From NCBI GenBank assembly GCA_002317325.1, contig DCJB01000092.1, positions 1 to 64,000 on the forward strand: 64,000 bases of DNA, read 5' to 3'. Source of the stretch: Bacteroidales bacterium UBA1711 (GTDB taxonomy: Bacteria > Bacteroidota > Bacteroidia > Bacteroidales > P3). Positions within the stretch are counted from its first letter, which is position 1, and the number at the start of each line of letters is the position of its first letter. Below, one piece after another: positions 6,989 to 15,264 of this stretch. The notes beneath the pieces were generated by a model, which saw only the letters and a program-made list of their open reading frames with translations, was not told the origin of the DNA and made no database searches. The translations under genes were made by a program, and so were the position numbers.

Positions 6989-9064
6989 TCAGGAGGTATG
7001 GGTGCCGCGGCTGAGGCGAATCAGCGCCGTCTCGGCCAGCAGGCAGAGGAGGGCCGCCAGCAGGCACCACCGCCACAGGGGTGTCCCCTCGGTGCGGCGG
7101 CGGACGTAGTCCTCCATCGATTTGCGGGCGTTGGGCGCCACCTCGGCATTGGCTATCCCCGCTTCGCGGAGCAGCCCTTTCAGTTCGGCCCGGCTGTAGA
7201 AGTCGAGTTCCGACTCTTGGCGGCTGTAGTTGAACGAGAGCCCTTCGGCGGCGGTGTCGGAGGGGGCGGCAAGGTGGTAGTTGCCCGCCGCGGCCACTTC
7301 GCCGTGAGGCACGAGAAACTGGATTCCGCCGACGGTGCGGAGGTCGGGAATCAGGTCTGCGCCCTCCTTCGCGCGCTTTTGTCCGGGCTGGGGTCGGGCG
7401 GTGAGGTGGGGCGGACGGTCGGGGTCGTAGCGCCGGGCCAGCCGGATGGGGTCGGCACAGGAAAGCGAGTGGCAGGGCGCGGTACGGGGCGAGGCAAAAA
7501 GCGCCATATTGTAGAGTGCCGGCACAAAGAGCGCCTGTTGTACAAAGTCGGTGTATTCGGGCCGCAGGGGGCCGGCAAAGAGATAGACCCTGCCGCCGCC
7601 GCAGGGGGTGGCGGTGAGGTAGCCGTCGCCGCTATTGAGCCGTATCACGGGCGTTGCCGCCGTGCCCTGCGGGGCGGTCAGCCGGAAAAAACCGTCGGCG
7701 GTGGGCATCTCCGCCTCGTCGTGCCTCCCCCGAAAGACCCCCCGGAAGAGGTCGTGGTCGAAGTCGATTGCGGCGGCACGCGCCTTCTCCCCCTTCCACG
7801 GCCCAATCAGCGGGGCGTGGAGGGCGGCGAGCAGCTGGTTGTAGGTGTCGGGGTCGGCATCGCGTGCCGGCACCGCAAGGAGGGTGCCGCCCTGCTCGGC
7901 AAAAGTCGTCAGCGCCTGCGCCAGTCCCGACGGGATGGTGCGGAGTTCGTTCAGGACGATAAAGTTGTGGTCGGTCAGGCGGGTGTAGTCCACCTGCGTG
8001 GGGACGGTGGTGCGATAGCAAACCAGCGAGTCGCCCTCGAAGAGGCGGCGCAGGAACGGGTTCTCGTCCTCGCCGATGGCCAGCATGGGGGTCCGGCTCC
8101 GCACGTCGAGGGTGAAGAAGCAGCGGTCGTCGAAGGTGATGGGATAGTCGGTCGTCTCCACATAGCCCTGCAAGGGACCGGCTTGGTCGATGGTGAAGGC
8201 GAGGGTGGCGGTGGCGGAGCTGCCCGCTGCAATATCGACCGAGGCGAGCGCCCGCTGCCGTCCCTCCACAAAGAGGCGGAGCGGCACCTCCTCGACGGCG
8301 GAACCGCCGTAGTTCTTCACCGTGGCACGCACCTGCACCGAGGCGCCGGGGAAGTAGGCCGGGCAGTCAAACGCTATGCTGTCGATGAACAGGTTGTCGG
8401 CCTTGGTGCCTTCGAGGTGGATGAAGGTGGGCTGGACGGCGCTGTCCGACGGGCAGGAGGCTATGTCGGCTGTCGATTGCTGGAAGTCGCTCAAGAGGTA
8501 GGCGTGGCGGTTGGCGGCGGGACTGGAGCGGAGGAAGTCGTTTTGGCGGGTGGCGATGGCGGAGAGCGGGACAGTGACGGGCGAAATCTTCAGGTCTTCG
8601 ACGGCGGAGAGGAACTCCTCGCGGCTGAGCCAGCGAAACTGGCCGCCCGAGGCGTCGTTGGTGAGCAGCTGAAACTGGTCGCCGGGGCGGTAGGCGGCGG
8701 CAATTTCGCGGGCTTTCTGCTTGGCCGACTCCACGAGGCTTCCGTCCATGCCGCCGCACTCCATGCTGAACGAGTTGTCGATATATACGCTCACGGCGGT
8801 GCCGCCCGGCTGCTGCCGCCCCTGCGGGCGCCGGACGACGGGCTGGCAGAAGGCCAGCACTAAAAAGACCACAAAGAGTATGCGGGCCGCCAAGATGAGC
8901 AGCCGCCGAAGGTTGTTCTGCCGGCGGTTCTCGTTCTGCAGTTCCTGCAGCATGACCACATTGCTGAAATAGACCTTCCGGTAGCGCCGCAGCTGGAGCA
9001 GGTGGATGGCAATGGGTATTCCCACGCCCAAGAGGCCGAGGAGGAAGAGCGGGTGTGTCAGCAT
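6989..9064 (-). CDS. BatA-domain / vWA membrane protein
   Basis: The 691-residue protein starts at ATG 9064 (MLTHPLFLLGLLGVGIPIAI). Residues 1-75 are the BatA N-terminal domain with two membrane helices and the conserved HLLQLRRYR and VYFSNVVML blocks. A von Willebrand A domain follows with a MIDAS-like DNSFS (96-100). A long extracytoplasmic beta-rich region fills the middle, and a last membrane helix lies near the C-terminus (WRWCLLAALLCLLAETALI). The family is membrane-anchored and linked to aerotolerance operons in Bacteroides; the exact activity is unknown. It overlaps the nth stop by seven bases, so translation is probably coupled. Confidence 0.85.
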   Translation of the reverse strand: MLTHPLFLLGLLGVGIPIAIHLLQLRRYRKVYFSNVVMLQELQNENRRQNNLRRLLILAARILFVVFLVLAFCQPVVRRPQGRQQPGGTAVSVYIDNSFSMECGGMDGSLVESAKQKAREIAAAYRPGDQFQLLTNDASGGQFRWLSREEFLSAVEDLKISPVTVPLSAIATRQNDFLRSSPAANRHAYLLSDFQQSTADIASCPSDSAVQPTFIHLEGTKADNLFIDSIAFDCPAYFPGASVQVRATVKNYGGSAVEEVPLRLFVEGRQRALASVDIAAGSSATATLAFTIDQAGPLQGYVETTDYPITFDDRCFFTLDVRSRTPMLAIGEDENPFLRRLFEGDSLVCYRTTVPTQVDYTRLTDHNFIVLNELRTIPSGLAQALTTFAEQGGTLLAVPARDADPDTYNQLLAALHAPLIGPWKGEKARAAAIDFDHDLFRGVFRGRHDEAEMPTADGFFRLTAPQGTAATPVIRLNSGDGYLTATPCGGGRVYLFAGPLRPEYTDFVQQALFVPALYNMALFASPRTAPCHSLSCADPIRLARRYDPDRPPHLTARPQPGQKRAKEGADLIPDLRTVGGIQFLVPHGEVAAAGNYHLAAPSDTAAEGLSFNYSRQESELDFYSRAELKGLLREAGIANAEVAPNARKSMEDYVRRRTEGTPLWRWCLLAALLCLLAETALIRLSRGTHTS

Positions 9065-9726
9065 GGCTTTTCGGCTTTGTCGCCCCGCCGCTGCTGGGCA
9101 CGGTGGTACTCGCAGAGGTCGGCTATGCCGCATTCGGCGCAGTGGGGCTTGCGGGCCTGGCACACATAGCGGCCGTGGAGTATCAGCCAGTGGTGGGCGA
9201 TGGGTATTTTCTCAGGCGGAATGTGCCGGATGAGTTCACGCTCGGTCTGGAGGGGCGACTTGCTATTGCGGGTGAGGCCGATGCGGTTGGCCACCCTGAA
9301 GACGTGCGTATCGACCGCCAGGGCGGGCAGGTTGAAGATGACGGACGCAATGACGTTGGCCGTCTTGCGGCCCACGCCGGGCAGGGTTTGCAGCTCGTCG
9401 ATGTCGCTCGGCACCTCGCCGTCGAAGTCGGCCACCAGCTTCTGCGCCATGCCCACAAGGTGGCGGCTCTTGTTGTTGGGATAGGAGATGGAGTGGATGA
9501 GTTCCAGCACCTCTTCGGGGGTGGCCTGCGCCAGCTCGCAGGGGGTGGGATAGGCCGCAAAGAGGGCGGGAGTGGTGAGGTTCACACGCTTGTCGGTACA
9601 CTGGGCCGAGAGTATCACCGCCACAAGGAGCTGGTAGGGGTCCTCATACACCAGCTCCGACTGAGCCGTGGGCCTCGCCTCCTCGAAGTAGGCTATCATC
9701 CGCTCAAAACGCTCCTTCTTGGTCAT
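9058..9726 (-). CDS. nth: Endonuclease III (DNA glycosylase/AP lyase)
   Basis: The 222-residue base-excision repair enzyme removes oxidised pyrimidines and nicks abasic sites. It shows the helix-hairpin-helix LPGVGRKTA with catalytic Lys121, catalytic Asp139 in the VDTHVFRVANR block, and the 4Fe-4S loop C189-x6-C196-x2-C199-x5-C205, exactly the family spacing. Length is normal. ATG 9726 overlaps the stop of the upstream EEP-family gene (ATGA), and the 3' end overlaps the vWA gene, so it is embedded in the operon. Confidence 0.97.
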   Translation of the reverse strand: MTKKERFERMIAYFEEARPTAQSELVYEDPYQLLVAVILSAQCTDKRVNLTTPALFAAYPTPCELAQATPEEVLELIHSISYPNNKSRHLVGMAQKLVADFDGEVPSDIDELQTLPGVGRKTANVIASVIFNLPALAVDTHVFRVANRIGLTRNSKSPLQTERELIRHIPPEKIPIAHHWLILHGRYVCQARKPHCAECGIADLCEYHRAQQRRGDKAEKPC

Positions 9727-10796
9727 GGCTGGTTCGGAAATTGAAACTGCGCCACGATGGGGTAGTGGTCGGAGATATTGGTCTTGACGCGCTTGTAGGA
9801 GAGGGCTTCCAGTTCGGGACTGTGGAAGATGAAGTCGATGCGGAAGGCGGGGAAGGGGCCGTGATAGGTGGTGCCGAAGCCTCGGCCCTGCTCTACGTAT
9901 GGGTCGTTGAGGTGGTGGGTTATCTGCTGGTAGATATAGGAGGCGGGGGTGTCGTTGAAGTCGCCCGCCACAATGATGGGCACCTTGGTTTTTTCGATGA
10001 GGGGGAGCAGCTCGTCGTTCCATTCCGCCTGGTGGCGGCGGGTGGTCTCCACAAACTTATCCACCAGCTTGTGGGTGCTGCTGTCGGGGTGGAGCCCCGT
10101 GAGGTTGTCGAGGCTGGCTTTGTCGGCCTCGCCCAACTGGTAGGAGTCGAGGTGCACGCAGCACACCCTGAACTTGTGCCCGTTCTTCACAATGTCGGCA
10201 TAGAACTTCGACTTGTGGTCCATGTCGTGGCCCTGCACTATGCGGCAGCGGGAGAAGAGCAGCGATGCCGCCTTGGGGTTGTCGCCATGCACGCCATAGT
10301 AGTGGCGGTAGCCGCGGGCCTTGAGGCTGTCTATCAGGTTGACCTGCTCGTTGCAGGGGGCAAAGCACTCTTGGATGCACAGCACGTCGGGCTCTTCCTC
10401 GTCCAGTATCGACAGGAAAAGCACCGCGCCCGAGTCCTTGGTCATCAGCGTGTCGCTGTCGAGACCGGCGAAGTTGTGGCTGTTGAAAGTCATCACCTTC
10501 ACGTTGTCGGCGGCGGCCGGAGCCTCCAGCGTCCCCCCCACTTGGAAGAACAGCGGCAGGAACGAGAACCGAACCACAATGGCCGTGGCCGACAGCAGAA
10601 ACTCCCACCGCGAAAGGAAGAGCCATACGAGGATGAACACAACGTTGATGAGAACGAGCAGAAAATAGCCGTAGCTCAAGATGGACACCGCGGCCATTTG
10701 GTCGGGCGGTATGCGTCCCGCCAAGGTTGACACAATCAGTGCCAGCGCAAACAAGGCATTAATAACGAGTAATATATAGCGGAATACCTTTATCAT
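9723..10796 (-). CDS. Endonuclease/exonuclease/phosphatase (EEP) family membrane protein
   Basis: The product is 357 residues from ATG 10796. The first 90 residues form about three membrane helices (near 6-26, 38-62, 68-84). The EEP fold follows: Asn105 in MTFNSHNF, Glu143 in CIQECF, a CCVHLDS block, GDFNDTPAS and the C-terminal SDHYPIV, which are the metal-binding and catalytic residues of this superfamily. The active site should face one side of the membrane; DNA, RNA, phospholipid or inositol substrates are all possible. It is the first gene of the seven-gene operon, expressed from the -7 box at 10819-10826. Confidence 0.88.
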   Translation of the reverse strand: MIKVFRYILLVINALFALALIVSTLAGRIPPDQMAAVSILSYGYFLLVLINVVFILVWLFLSRWEFLLSATAIVVRFSFLPLFFQVGGTLEAPAAADNVKVMTFNSHNFAGLDSDTLMTKDSGAVLFLSILDEEEPDVLCIQECFAPCNEQVNLIDSLKARGYRHYYGVHGDNPKAASLLFSRCRIVQGHDMDHKSKFYADIVKNGHKFRVCCVHLDSYQLGEADKASLDNLTGLHPDSSTHKLVDKFVETTRRHQAEWNDELLPLIEKTKVPIIVAGDFNDTPASYIYQQITHHLNDPYVEQGRGFGTTYHGPFPAFRIDFIFHSPELEALSYKRVKTNISDHYPIVAQFQFPNQP

Positions 10797-10818
10797 GAGA
10801 GGAGGCAGTTTAGGGTTG

Positions 10819-10826
10819 CAAAGATA
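10819..10826 (-). promoter_or_regulatory. -7 box for the seven-gene minus operon
   Basis: The minus strand reads TATCTTTG then CAAC, a perfect TAnnTTTG match, 23 bases before the start of the EEP-family gene. It faces away from the aroE box at 10867-10874, so the two promoters lie back to back in an 82-base spacer. Confidence 0.7.
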
Positions 10827-10866
10827 CGAAAAAAAAACCACTTCTCGCCAAACCATTATTTTTTCG

Positions 10867-10874
10867 TATCTTTG
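10867..10874 (+). promoter_or_regulatory. -7 box for aroE
   Basis: TATCTTTG followed by CAGC lies just four bases before the aroE ATG at 10879. The transcript must therefore have an almost absent leader, unless the start codon is further downstream. Confidence 0.65.
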
Positions 10875-10878
10875 CAGC

Positions 10879-11631
10879 ATGAAACGGTACGGACTGATTG
10901 GGGCGAGGCTTGGCCACTCGTTTTCGCAGCGGTGGTTCGAGGCTATGTTTGCCCGCGAGGGCGTGGGGGATTCGGTCTATGGGCTTTATGAACTCGATTC
11001 GCTTGCGGGCTTCCGCCATTGGGTGGAGTCCGTGGGGCTGGCGGGCTTCAATGTCACCCTGCCCTACAAGGTGGCGGTGATGGAGTTCCTCGACGTGCTC
11101 ACCCCCGAGGCCGAAGCCGTGGGAGCCGTCAACTGCGTGGCCGTCCGCAACGGGCGGCTGATAGGACACAACACCGACGCTCCTGCCTTCCGCGCTTCGC
11201 TCTTGCCGCTTCTCAAGCCGTGGCACAGGCAGTCGCCGGCCTTGGTTTTGGGCACCGGCGGCGCCGCCAAAGCGGTGGCCGCCGCCCTCCGCAGCCTCGA
11301 CATTGAGCCGGCGCTCGTCTCCCGCAGCCCCGCCGCCGGCCAAATCACCTACGCCGAAGCCGCCCGCCGAGCCGCCTCGGCGTTCCTCATCGTCAACGCC
11401 ACGCCCGCGGGCATGACTCCCCGCGCCGACAGCACCCCGTGGCCGTATCTCGACAACCTATCCCCCAAGCACCTCTGCTTCGACTTGGTGTATAATCCCC
11501 CAACCACCCGCTTCTTGTCCGAAGCCGCCGCCCGCGGGGCCGCAACCGCCAACGGGCTTGAAATGCTCCACCGACAGGCTCAGCTATCGTGGGACTATTG
11601 GACCGCCGCCCCCTCCCCTGCCGACAGTTAA
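10879..11631 (+). CDS. aroE: Shikimate dehydrogenase
   Basis: The 250-residue NADPH-dependent enzyme of aromatic amino-acid synthesis reduces 3-dehydroshikimate to shikimate. The substrate site is visible as GHSFSQ (12-17), catalytic Lys64 in NVTLPYK, Asn85 and Asp100 (GHNTDA). The nucleotide site is GTGGAA (125-130). The protein is slightly shorter than E. coli AroE. ATG 10879 was chosen because it gives the conserved MKRYGLIGARLGHS opening; the frame extends upstream to 10795 but only across the promoter. It begins the aroE-acyltransferase-prfA series. Confidence 0.95.
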   Translation: MKRYGLIGARLGHSFSQRWFEAMFAREGVGDSVYGLYELDSLAGFRHWVESVGLAGFNVTLPYKVAVMEFLDVLTPEAEAVGAVNCVAVRNGRLIGHNTDAPAFRASLLPLLKPWHRQSPALVLGTGGAAKAVAAALRSLDIEPALVSRSPAAGQITYAEAARRAASAFLIVNATPAGMTPRADSTPWPYLDNLSPKHLCFDLVYNPPTTRFLSEAAARGAATANGLEMLHRQAQLSWDYWTAAPSPADS

Positions 11632-11671
11632 CGTTACGAATAATCTACCCCCAAATAGAGAAACCAACATC

Positions 11672-12766
11672 ATGTCCGACACCGACTTCCGTCAAATCCT
11701 GAAAGCACTCACAGCCAACGATCTCTTCGCCAAAATCGCCCCGATAGTCTTTCCGGGGCAGACGCTTGAGCAGACCCGCCGCCAGGTGGAGTCCATACCC
11801 GACACCCGCACCTTCCTGCACCAGGTGATGGATCCCGCCTGCCGTAGGGTCATCGGCCGCACCATGACCACCTACACCTGCGGCGGCTTGGAGTATATCG
11901 ACGACGGGCGGCCCTGCCTCTTCGTCTCCAACCACCGCGACATAGTGCTTGACGCCATGCTCCTGCAGTGTGTCCTGATGAGTGAGGGACGCGAAGCCGC
12001 CTACGAGGTGGTGGGGACCAACCTCTACGAAATGCCCCTCATGGCGCTGCTGGCCGAGCCGTGCAAGATGATTGGCGTGGAGCGGGGCGGCTCGGCGGTG
12101 GAGTACGGCCGGGCCTTGCTGCGGCTCTCCGCCACAATGCGCCGCCACATAGTCGGGGAGGGCGAGAGCGTGTGGATTGCCCAAAGCAACGGACGCTCCA
12201 AAAACGGACAGGATGTCACCGACCCCGCCCTCATCAAGATGATAGCCTCCAGCGGCGGACGCCGCAGTCTCTCCGCCTCGCTCGAAGAGGTGCACATCGT
12301 GCCGGTATGCGTTGCCTACGAGTGGGAGCCCTGCGGCCCGCAGAAGGCCCGCGAGGTATGCCTCCGCCGCCTCGGACCCTATCAGAAGGCGCCCGGCGAG
12401 GACACGCAGAGCATCATCAGCGGCGTGACAGATTTCAAGGGGCACGTCCATTTCCACATCTGCCAGCCCTTGGACCGCGACGACCTCGACAACTGCGGGG
12501 AAAGCCCCGAAGCGGTGGCCCGTCTGCTGGATCAACGTATCAACCGCAATCGCCGCCTCTATGCCAACAACCGCATTGCAAGCTGCCTGCGTCATGGTTT
12601 TGAGCAATTTGAAGAGGCAGAAGCAGTCGAAGCATTCAACCGCTATCTCGACGAGGCCGAGGCCCGCTACCCCAATATCCCGGGCTTCCGCTCGGCACTC
12701 ATCGACATCTATGCCAACCCGGCGGACGCCACCGCCGCCTCAAAAAATTCAGACCCAATGCAATAA
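11672..12766 (+). CDS. Acyltransferase of the PlsB/PlsC superfamily
   Basis: The 364-residue product is probably a glycerolipid acyltransferase acting at the inner membrane. The catalytic block is NHRDIVLD (87-94); the His-Asp spacing to D94 is five residues instead of the usual four, which I believe is a known variant in this Bacteroidetes group. A second conserved block GVERGG (about 136) and IAQSNGRSKNGQD (about 170-182) stand where the EGTRS acceptor motif normally lies. It lacks an obvious membrane helix. It is 40 bases downstream of aroE and 190 bases before prfA. The acceptor (glycerol-3-phosphate or 1-acyl form) is not decidable here. Confidence 0.82.
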   Translation: MSDTDFRQILKALTANDLFAKIAPIVFPGQTLEQTRRQVESIPDTRTFLHQVMDPACRRVIGRTMTTYTCGGLEYIDDGRPCLFVSNHRDIVLDAMLLQCVLMSEGREAAYEVVGTNLYEMPLMALLAEPCKMIGVERGGSAVEYGRALLRLSATMRRHIVGEGESVWIAQSNGRSKNGQDVTDPALIKMIASSGGRRSLSASLEEVHIVPVCVAYEWEPCGPQKAREVCLRRLGPYQKAPGEDTQSIISGVTDFKGHVHFHICQPLDRDDLDNCGESPEAVARLLDQRINRNRRLYANNRIASCLRHGFEQFEEAEAVEAFNRYLDEAEARYPNIPGFRSALIDIYANPADATAASKNSDPMQ

Positions 12767-12811
12767 TCATCTTCCCCCATCGTTAGGGTTGCCGAGATAT
12801 TATCACCCCTG

Positions 12812-12865
12812 CCGCAGAGAGACAGCCCCCCCCCGTGAGGAAGAACCCGCAGAGAGACAGCCCCC
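12812..12865. repeat. Direct repeat of 19 bp, two copies 35 bp apart
   Basis: CCGCAGAGAGACAGCCCCC occurs at 12812-12830 and again at 12847-12865 in the spacer between the acyltransferase gene and prfA. Confidence 0.85.
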
Positions 12866-12895
12866 GGGCCAGCGGTGCCGCCCCCCGCAAACTGC

Positions 12896-12931
12896 CAATA
12901 GCCAATTCGCAATCAGCAAATTCACAATTCA
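12896..12931. repeat. Heptad repeat array upstream of prfA
   Basis: Five consecutive units begin with CAA: CAATAGC, CAATTCG, CAATCAG, CAAATTCA (one base longer), CAATTCA. The period is seven bases. Units share the AATTC/CAC core of the arrays at 27285, 34458 and 36769. The array ends 25 bases before the prfA start. Confidence 0.6.
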
Positions 12932-12956
12932 TTACATATATACCCTATAGACTACA

Positions 12957-14027
12957 ATGCTTGACAAACTCGAAGCCATCTACTCCCGCTATCAGGAGAT
13001 TGAGCAGCAGATGAACGACCCCCAAGTCACTGCCGACATGAAGCGCTATGTGAAACTGAGCAAAGACTATAAAGACCTGCAGCCGGTGGTGAAGGCCTAC
13101 CACGAATACAAGTCGGTCATAGACACCATTGCCGAGTGCCGCGACCTGCTTGCCTCCGAGAAGGACGACGAATTGCGCGAAATGGCCAAGGCCGAACTGC
13201 AAGAATGCACCGAGCGGCGCGACCAGATGGAGGAAGACATCCGCATTATGCTCATTCCCGCCGACCCCACCGACAGCAAGAATGCGGTGGTCGAGATACG
13301 CGGCGGCACCGGCGGCGACGAGGCCTGCATCTTTGCGGGCGACCTCTTCCGAATGTACAGCCGCTACTGCGAGAAGAAGCACTGGAAGATTGACATTGTC
13401 GATTTCAACGAAGGCACCGCAGGCGGCTACAAGGACATCACCTTCAACGTCACGGGCGAGAAGGTGTACGGGATGCTCAAATACGAGAGCGGCGTGCACC
13501 GCGTCCAGCGCGTCCCTGCCACCGAGACCCAGGGGCGCGTCCACACCTCGGCTGCCGGCGTGGTGGTGCTGCCCGAGGCCGAGGAGTTTGACGTGGAACT
13601 GAACATGGCCGATGTGCGCAAAGACACCTTCTGCGCCTCCGGCCCGGGAGGCCAGTGCGTCAACACCACCTACTCGGCCGTCCGCCTCACCCACATTCCC
13701 ACGGGCATTGTGGTGAGCTGCCAGGACCAGAAGTCGCAAATCAAGAACCTGGAGAAAGCCCTTGTGGTGCTGCGCACCCGCCTCTATGAGCGGGAGTATA
13801 ACAAGTATATGGAGGAGATGTCGAGCAAACGCAAGACCATGGTGGCCACGGGCGACCGCAGCGAGAAGGTGCGCACCTACAATTATCCCCAAAGCCGCGT
13901 CACCGACCACCGCATAGGCTACACCATGTACAACCTTGCCGCCTTTATGGACGGCGACATCGAGGCGCTCATCGACGCGCTCCAGCTGGCCGAGAACGCC
14001 GAGAAGCTCAAAGAGTCGGTCGGCTGA
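12957..14027 (+). CDS. prfA: Peptide chain release factor 1
   Basis: The 356-residue class I release factor decodes UAA and UAG and triggers peptidyl-tRNA hydrolysis. The stop-codon recognition tripeptide is PAT (187-189), the RF1 form of PxT. The catalytic GGQ is at 231-233 in the context SGPGGQCVNTTYSAVRLTH, typical for Bacteroidetes. The protein is full length. The GGQ glutamine is the target of PrmC, whose gene is at 47800-48708. The stop codon ends at 14027, and the stop of the convergent gene begins at 14028, so the two genes abut with no spacer. Confidence 0.97.
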   Translation: MLDKLEAIYSRYQEIEQQMNDPQVTADMKRYVKLSKDYKDLQPVVKAYHEYKSVIDTIAECRDLLASEKDDELREMAKAELQECTERRDQMEEDIRIMLIPADPTDSKNAVVEIRGGTGGDEACIFAGDLFRMYSRYCEKKHWKIDIVDFNEGTAGGYKDITFNVTGEKVYGMLKYESGVHRVQRVPATETQGRVHTSAAGVVVLPEAEEFDVELNMADVRKDTFCASGPGGQCVNTTYSAVRLTHIPTGIVVSCQDQKSQIKNLEKALVVLRTRLYEREYNKYMEEMSSKRKTMVATGDRSEKVRTYNYPQSRVTDHRIGYTMYNLAAFMDGDIEALIDALQLAENAEKLKESVG

Positions 14028-15128
14028 CTACTGGCGGACGATGGTTTGCCGCAACACGCCGCCGGCACTCTCTATGCGGGCATTATAGCAGCCTGGCGCC
14101 AAGGAGCCGAGGTCGATAGTGCCCCCGCCGCGGTGCTGCAGCACCACCCGCCCCAGCAGGTCGGTGAAGGTGATGTGTTCCACTCCGCTGCCCGTGCAGT
14201 GCAGCCAGCGGACGGTGGGGTTGGGAAAGAGCCGGACCTCGCCACCCTCGGGGTCGGCCACCGCCGAGTCAAGCCAGACGCCGAGGTCGATATACATCAG
14301 CTTGGACGGCACCTGAATGCCGTATTTCGAGAAAGCCTCGTTGCTGAGGTAGTAGCGGCGGCCGTCGTTGGAGGCAATGCCCTCTACCTGCGTACCCATG
14401 CCGCAGCCGAGAGTCATCTTCGCCCCGTGTCCGCCGAAGAACTGCCTTCCCTCGAATCCGTAGAGCATATAGAGGAACGGCTGGCATAGCTTGCTGTAGC
14501 CGCAGAGGACCAGCGTGCTTGCGGCGGAGTCGTAGCACGCCCCCGTGGCCAGCCCCTCGATATTCAGCGTGTCCGCCGCCCGCGCCTCGTAGGTGCCGGG
14601 CTGCTTGGGCAGGGCGTAGCACACGGTCCGCTGCGAGAGCCACTGCTTGCTGAAGAGGTAGAGGCTGTCGCCGGCGGCCACAAAGGCTTCGCAGTCGTAG
14701 TCGGTGGCGTTGGTGCCGCCGTCGGTCTGCCCCGGGTAGGCAAAAGCGATGGTGTCGAAGCGGATGTCCCCGCCGAGAAGCCGCTCCTTGCCAAGGCGCA
14801 GAATGCGCAGGTCGTGGCGGTTGCCGTAGGCGTTGTTGCCGAAGTCGCCGAAGTAGAGGTGCTGCCCGTCTTGTGCCACCTCCTCCATGTCGGTGATGGA
14901 AACGCCGGTGGCGATACTCCGCACCACGGCGCCCGTGGCGGTGTCGAGGCCGTAGAGCGTGAGGCCGTAGTGGTCGTTGCAGCTCCACAGCAGTCCATCC
15001 CAAAAGAACAGGGACGAGGTGCTGCTGAGCGAGTCGGGCATGAGGGCCACGGTGACGGGTGTGTTCTGCTGCTGGGCGGCGGCCGTCAGCCCCGAGAGGA
15101 GCAGCAGGAGGACGATGGACTGTTTCAT
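14028..15128 (-). CDS. Secreted protein with T9SS type A sorting domain
   Basis: The product is 366 residues from ATG 15128. The signal peptide MKQSIVLLLLLSGLTAAAQ precedes a beta-rich domain (about 25-285) with repeated short strands, such as FFWDGLLWSCNDHYGLTLYG and LYFGDFGNNAYGNRHDLRI, consistent with a beta-propeller. The last 75 residues are a T9SS sorting domain: VRLFPNPTVRWLHC, then ITFTDLLGRVVLQ, then LAPGCYNARIE and a final QTIVRQ. It should be exported by the Sec system, then through the T9SS, and attached to or released from the surface. The ligand or enzymatic role is unknown. Confidence 0.85.
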   Translation of the reverse strand: MKQSIVLLLLLSGLTAAAQQQNTPVTVALMPDSLSSTSSLFFWDGLLWSCNDHYGLTLYGLDTATGAVVRSIATGVSITDMEEVAQDGQHLYFGDFGNNAYGNRHDLRILRLGKERLLGGDIRFDTIAFAYPGQTDGGTNATDYDCEAFVAAGDSLYLFSKQWLSQRTVCYALPKQPGTYEARAADTLNIEGLATGACYDSAASTLVLCGYSKLCQPFLYMLYGFEGRQFFGGHGAKMTLGCGMGTQVEGIASNDGRRYYLSNEAFSKYGIQVPSKLMYIDLGVWLDSAVADPEGGEVRLFPNPTVRWLHCTGSGVEHITFTDLLGRVVLQHRGGGTIDLGSLAPGCYNARIESAGGVLRQTIVRQ

Positions 15129-15187
15129 TTTTTTGTGAAGTGTGAAGTGTGGACGGCTTTGGTTCTTTGGAAGGGGGCGGGAAATGT

Positions 15188-15251
15188 AGAAGCCCGCAAC
15201 GGCGTGCGGGCTTCTGATGGCGGTAGCGCCGCCCCGCCTCTGCGGGGCGGC
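15188..15251. terminator. Two strong adjacent hairpins between the T9SS gene and the EF-G2-like gene
   Basis: AGAAGCCCGCA (15188-15198) pairs perfectly with TGCGGGCTTCT (15205-15215). GCCGCCCCGC (15228-15237) pairs perfectly with GCGGGGCGGC (15242-15251). Neither has a clear T tract on either strand, so they may end the EF-G2-like transcript (minus) only weakly, or protect its 3' end. Confidence 0.45.
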
Positions 15252-15264
15252 CGATGGGTGTCGG

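Noticed and set aside
4852..7014. A 720-codon open frame on the plus strand opposite the ABC exporter genes
   Set aside because: It is antisense to well-supported genes and consists of low-complexity Gly/His/Glu-rich translation, typical of shadow frames in GC-rich DNA. The same holds for 6998-8863, 15217-17205 and 31934-34213.
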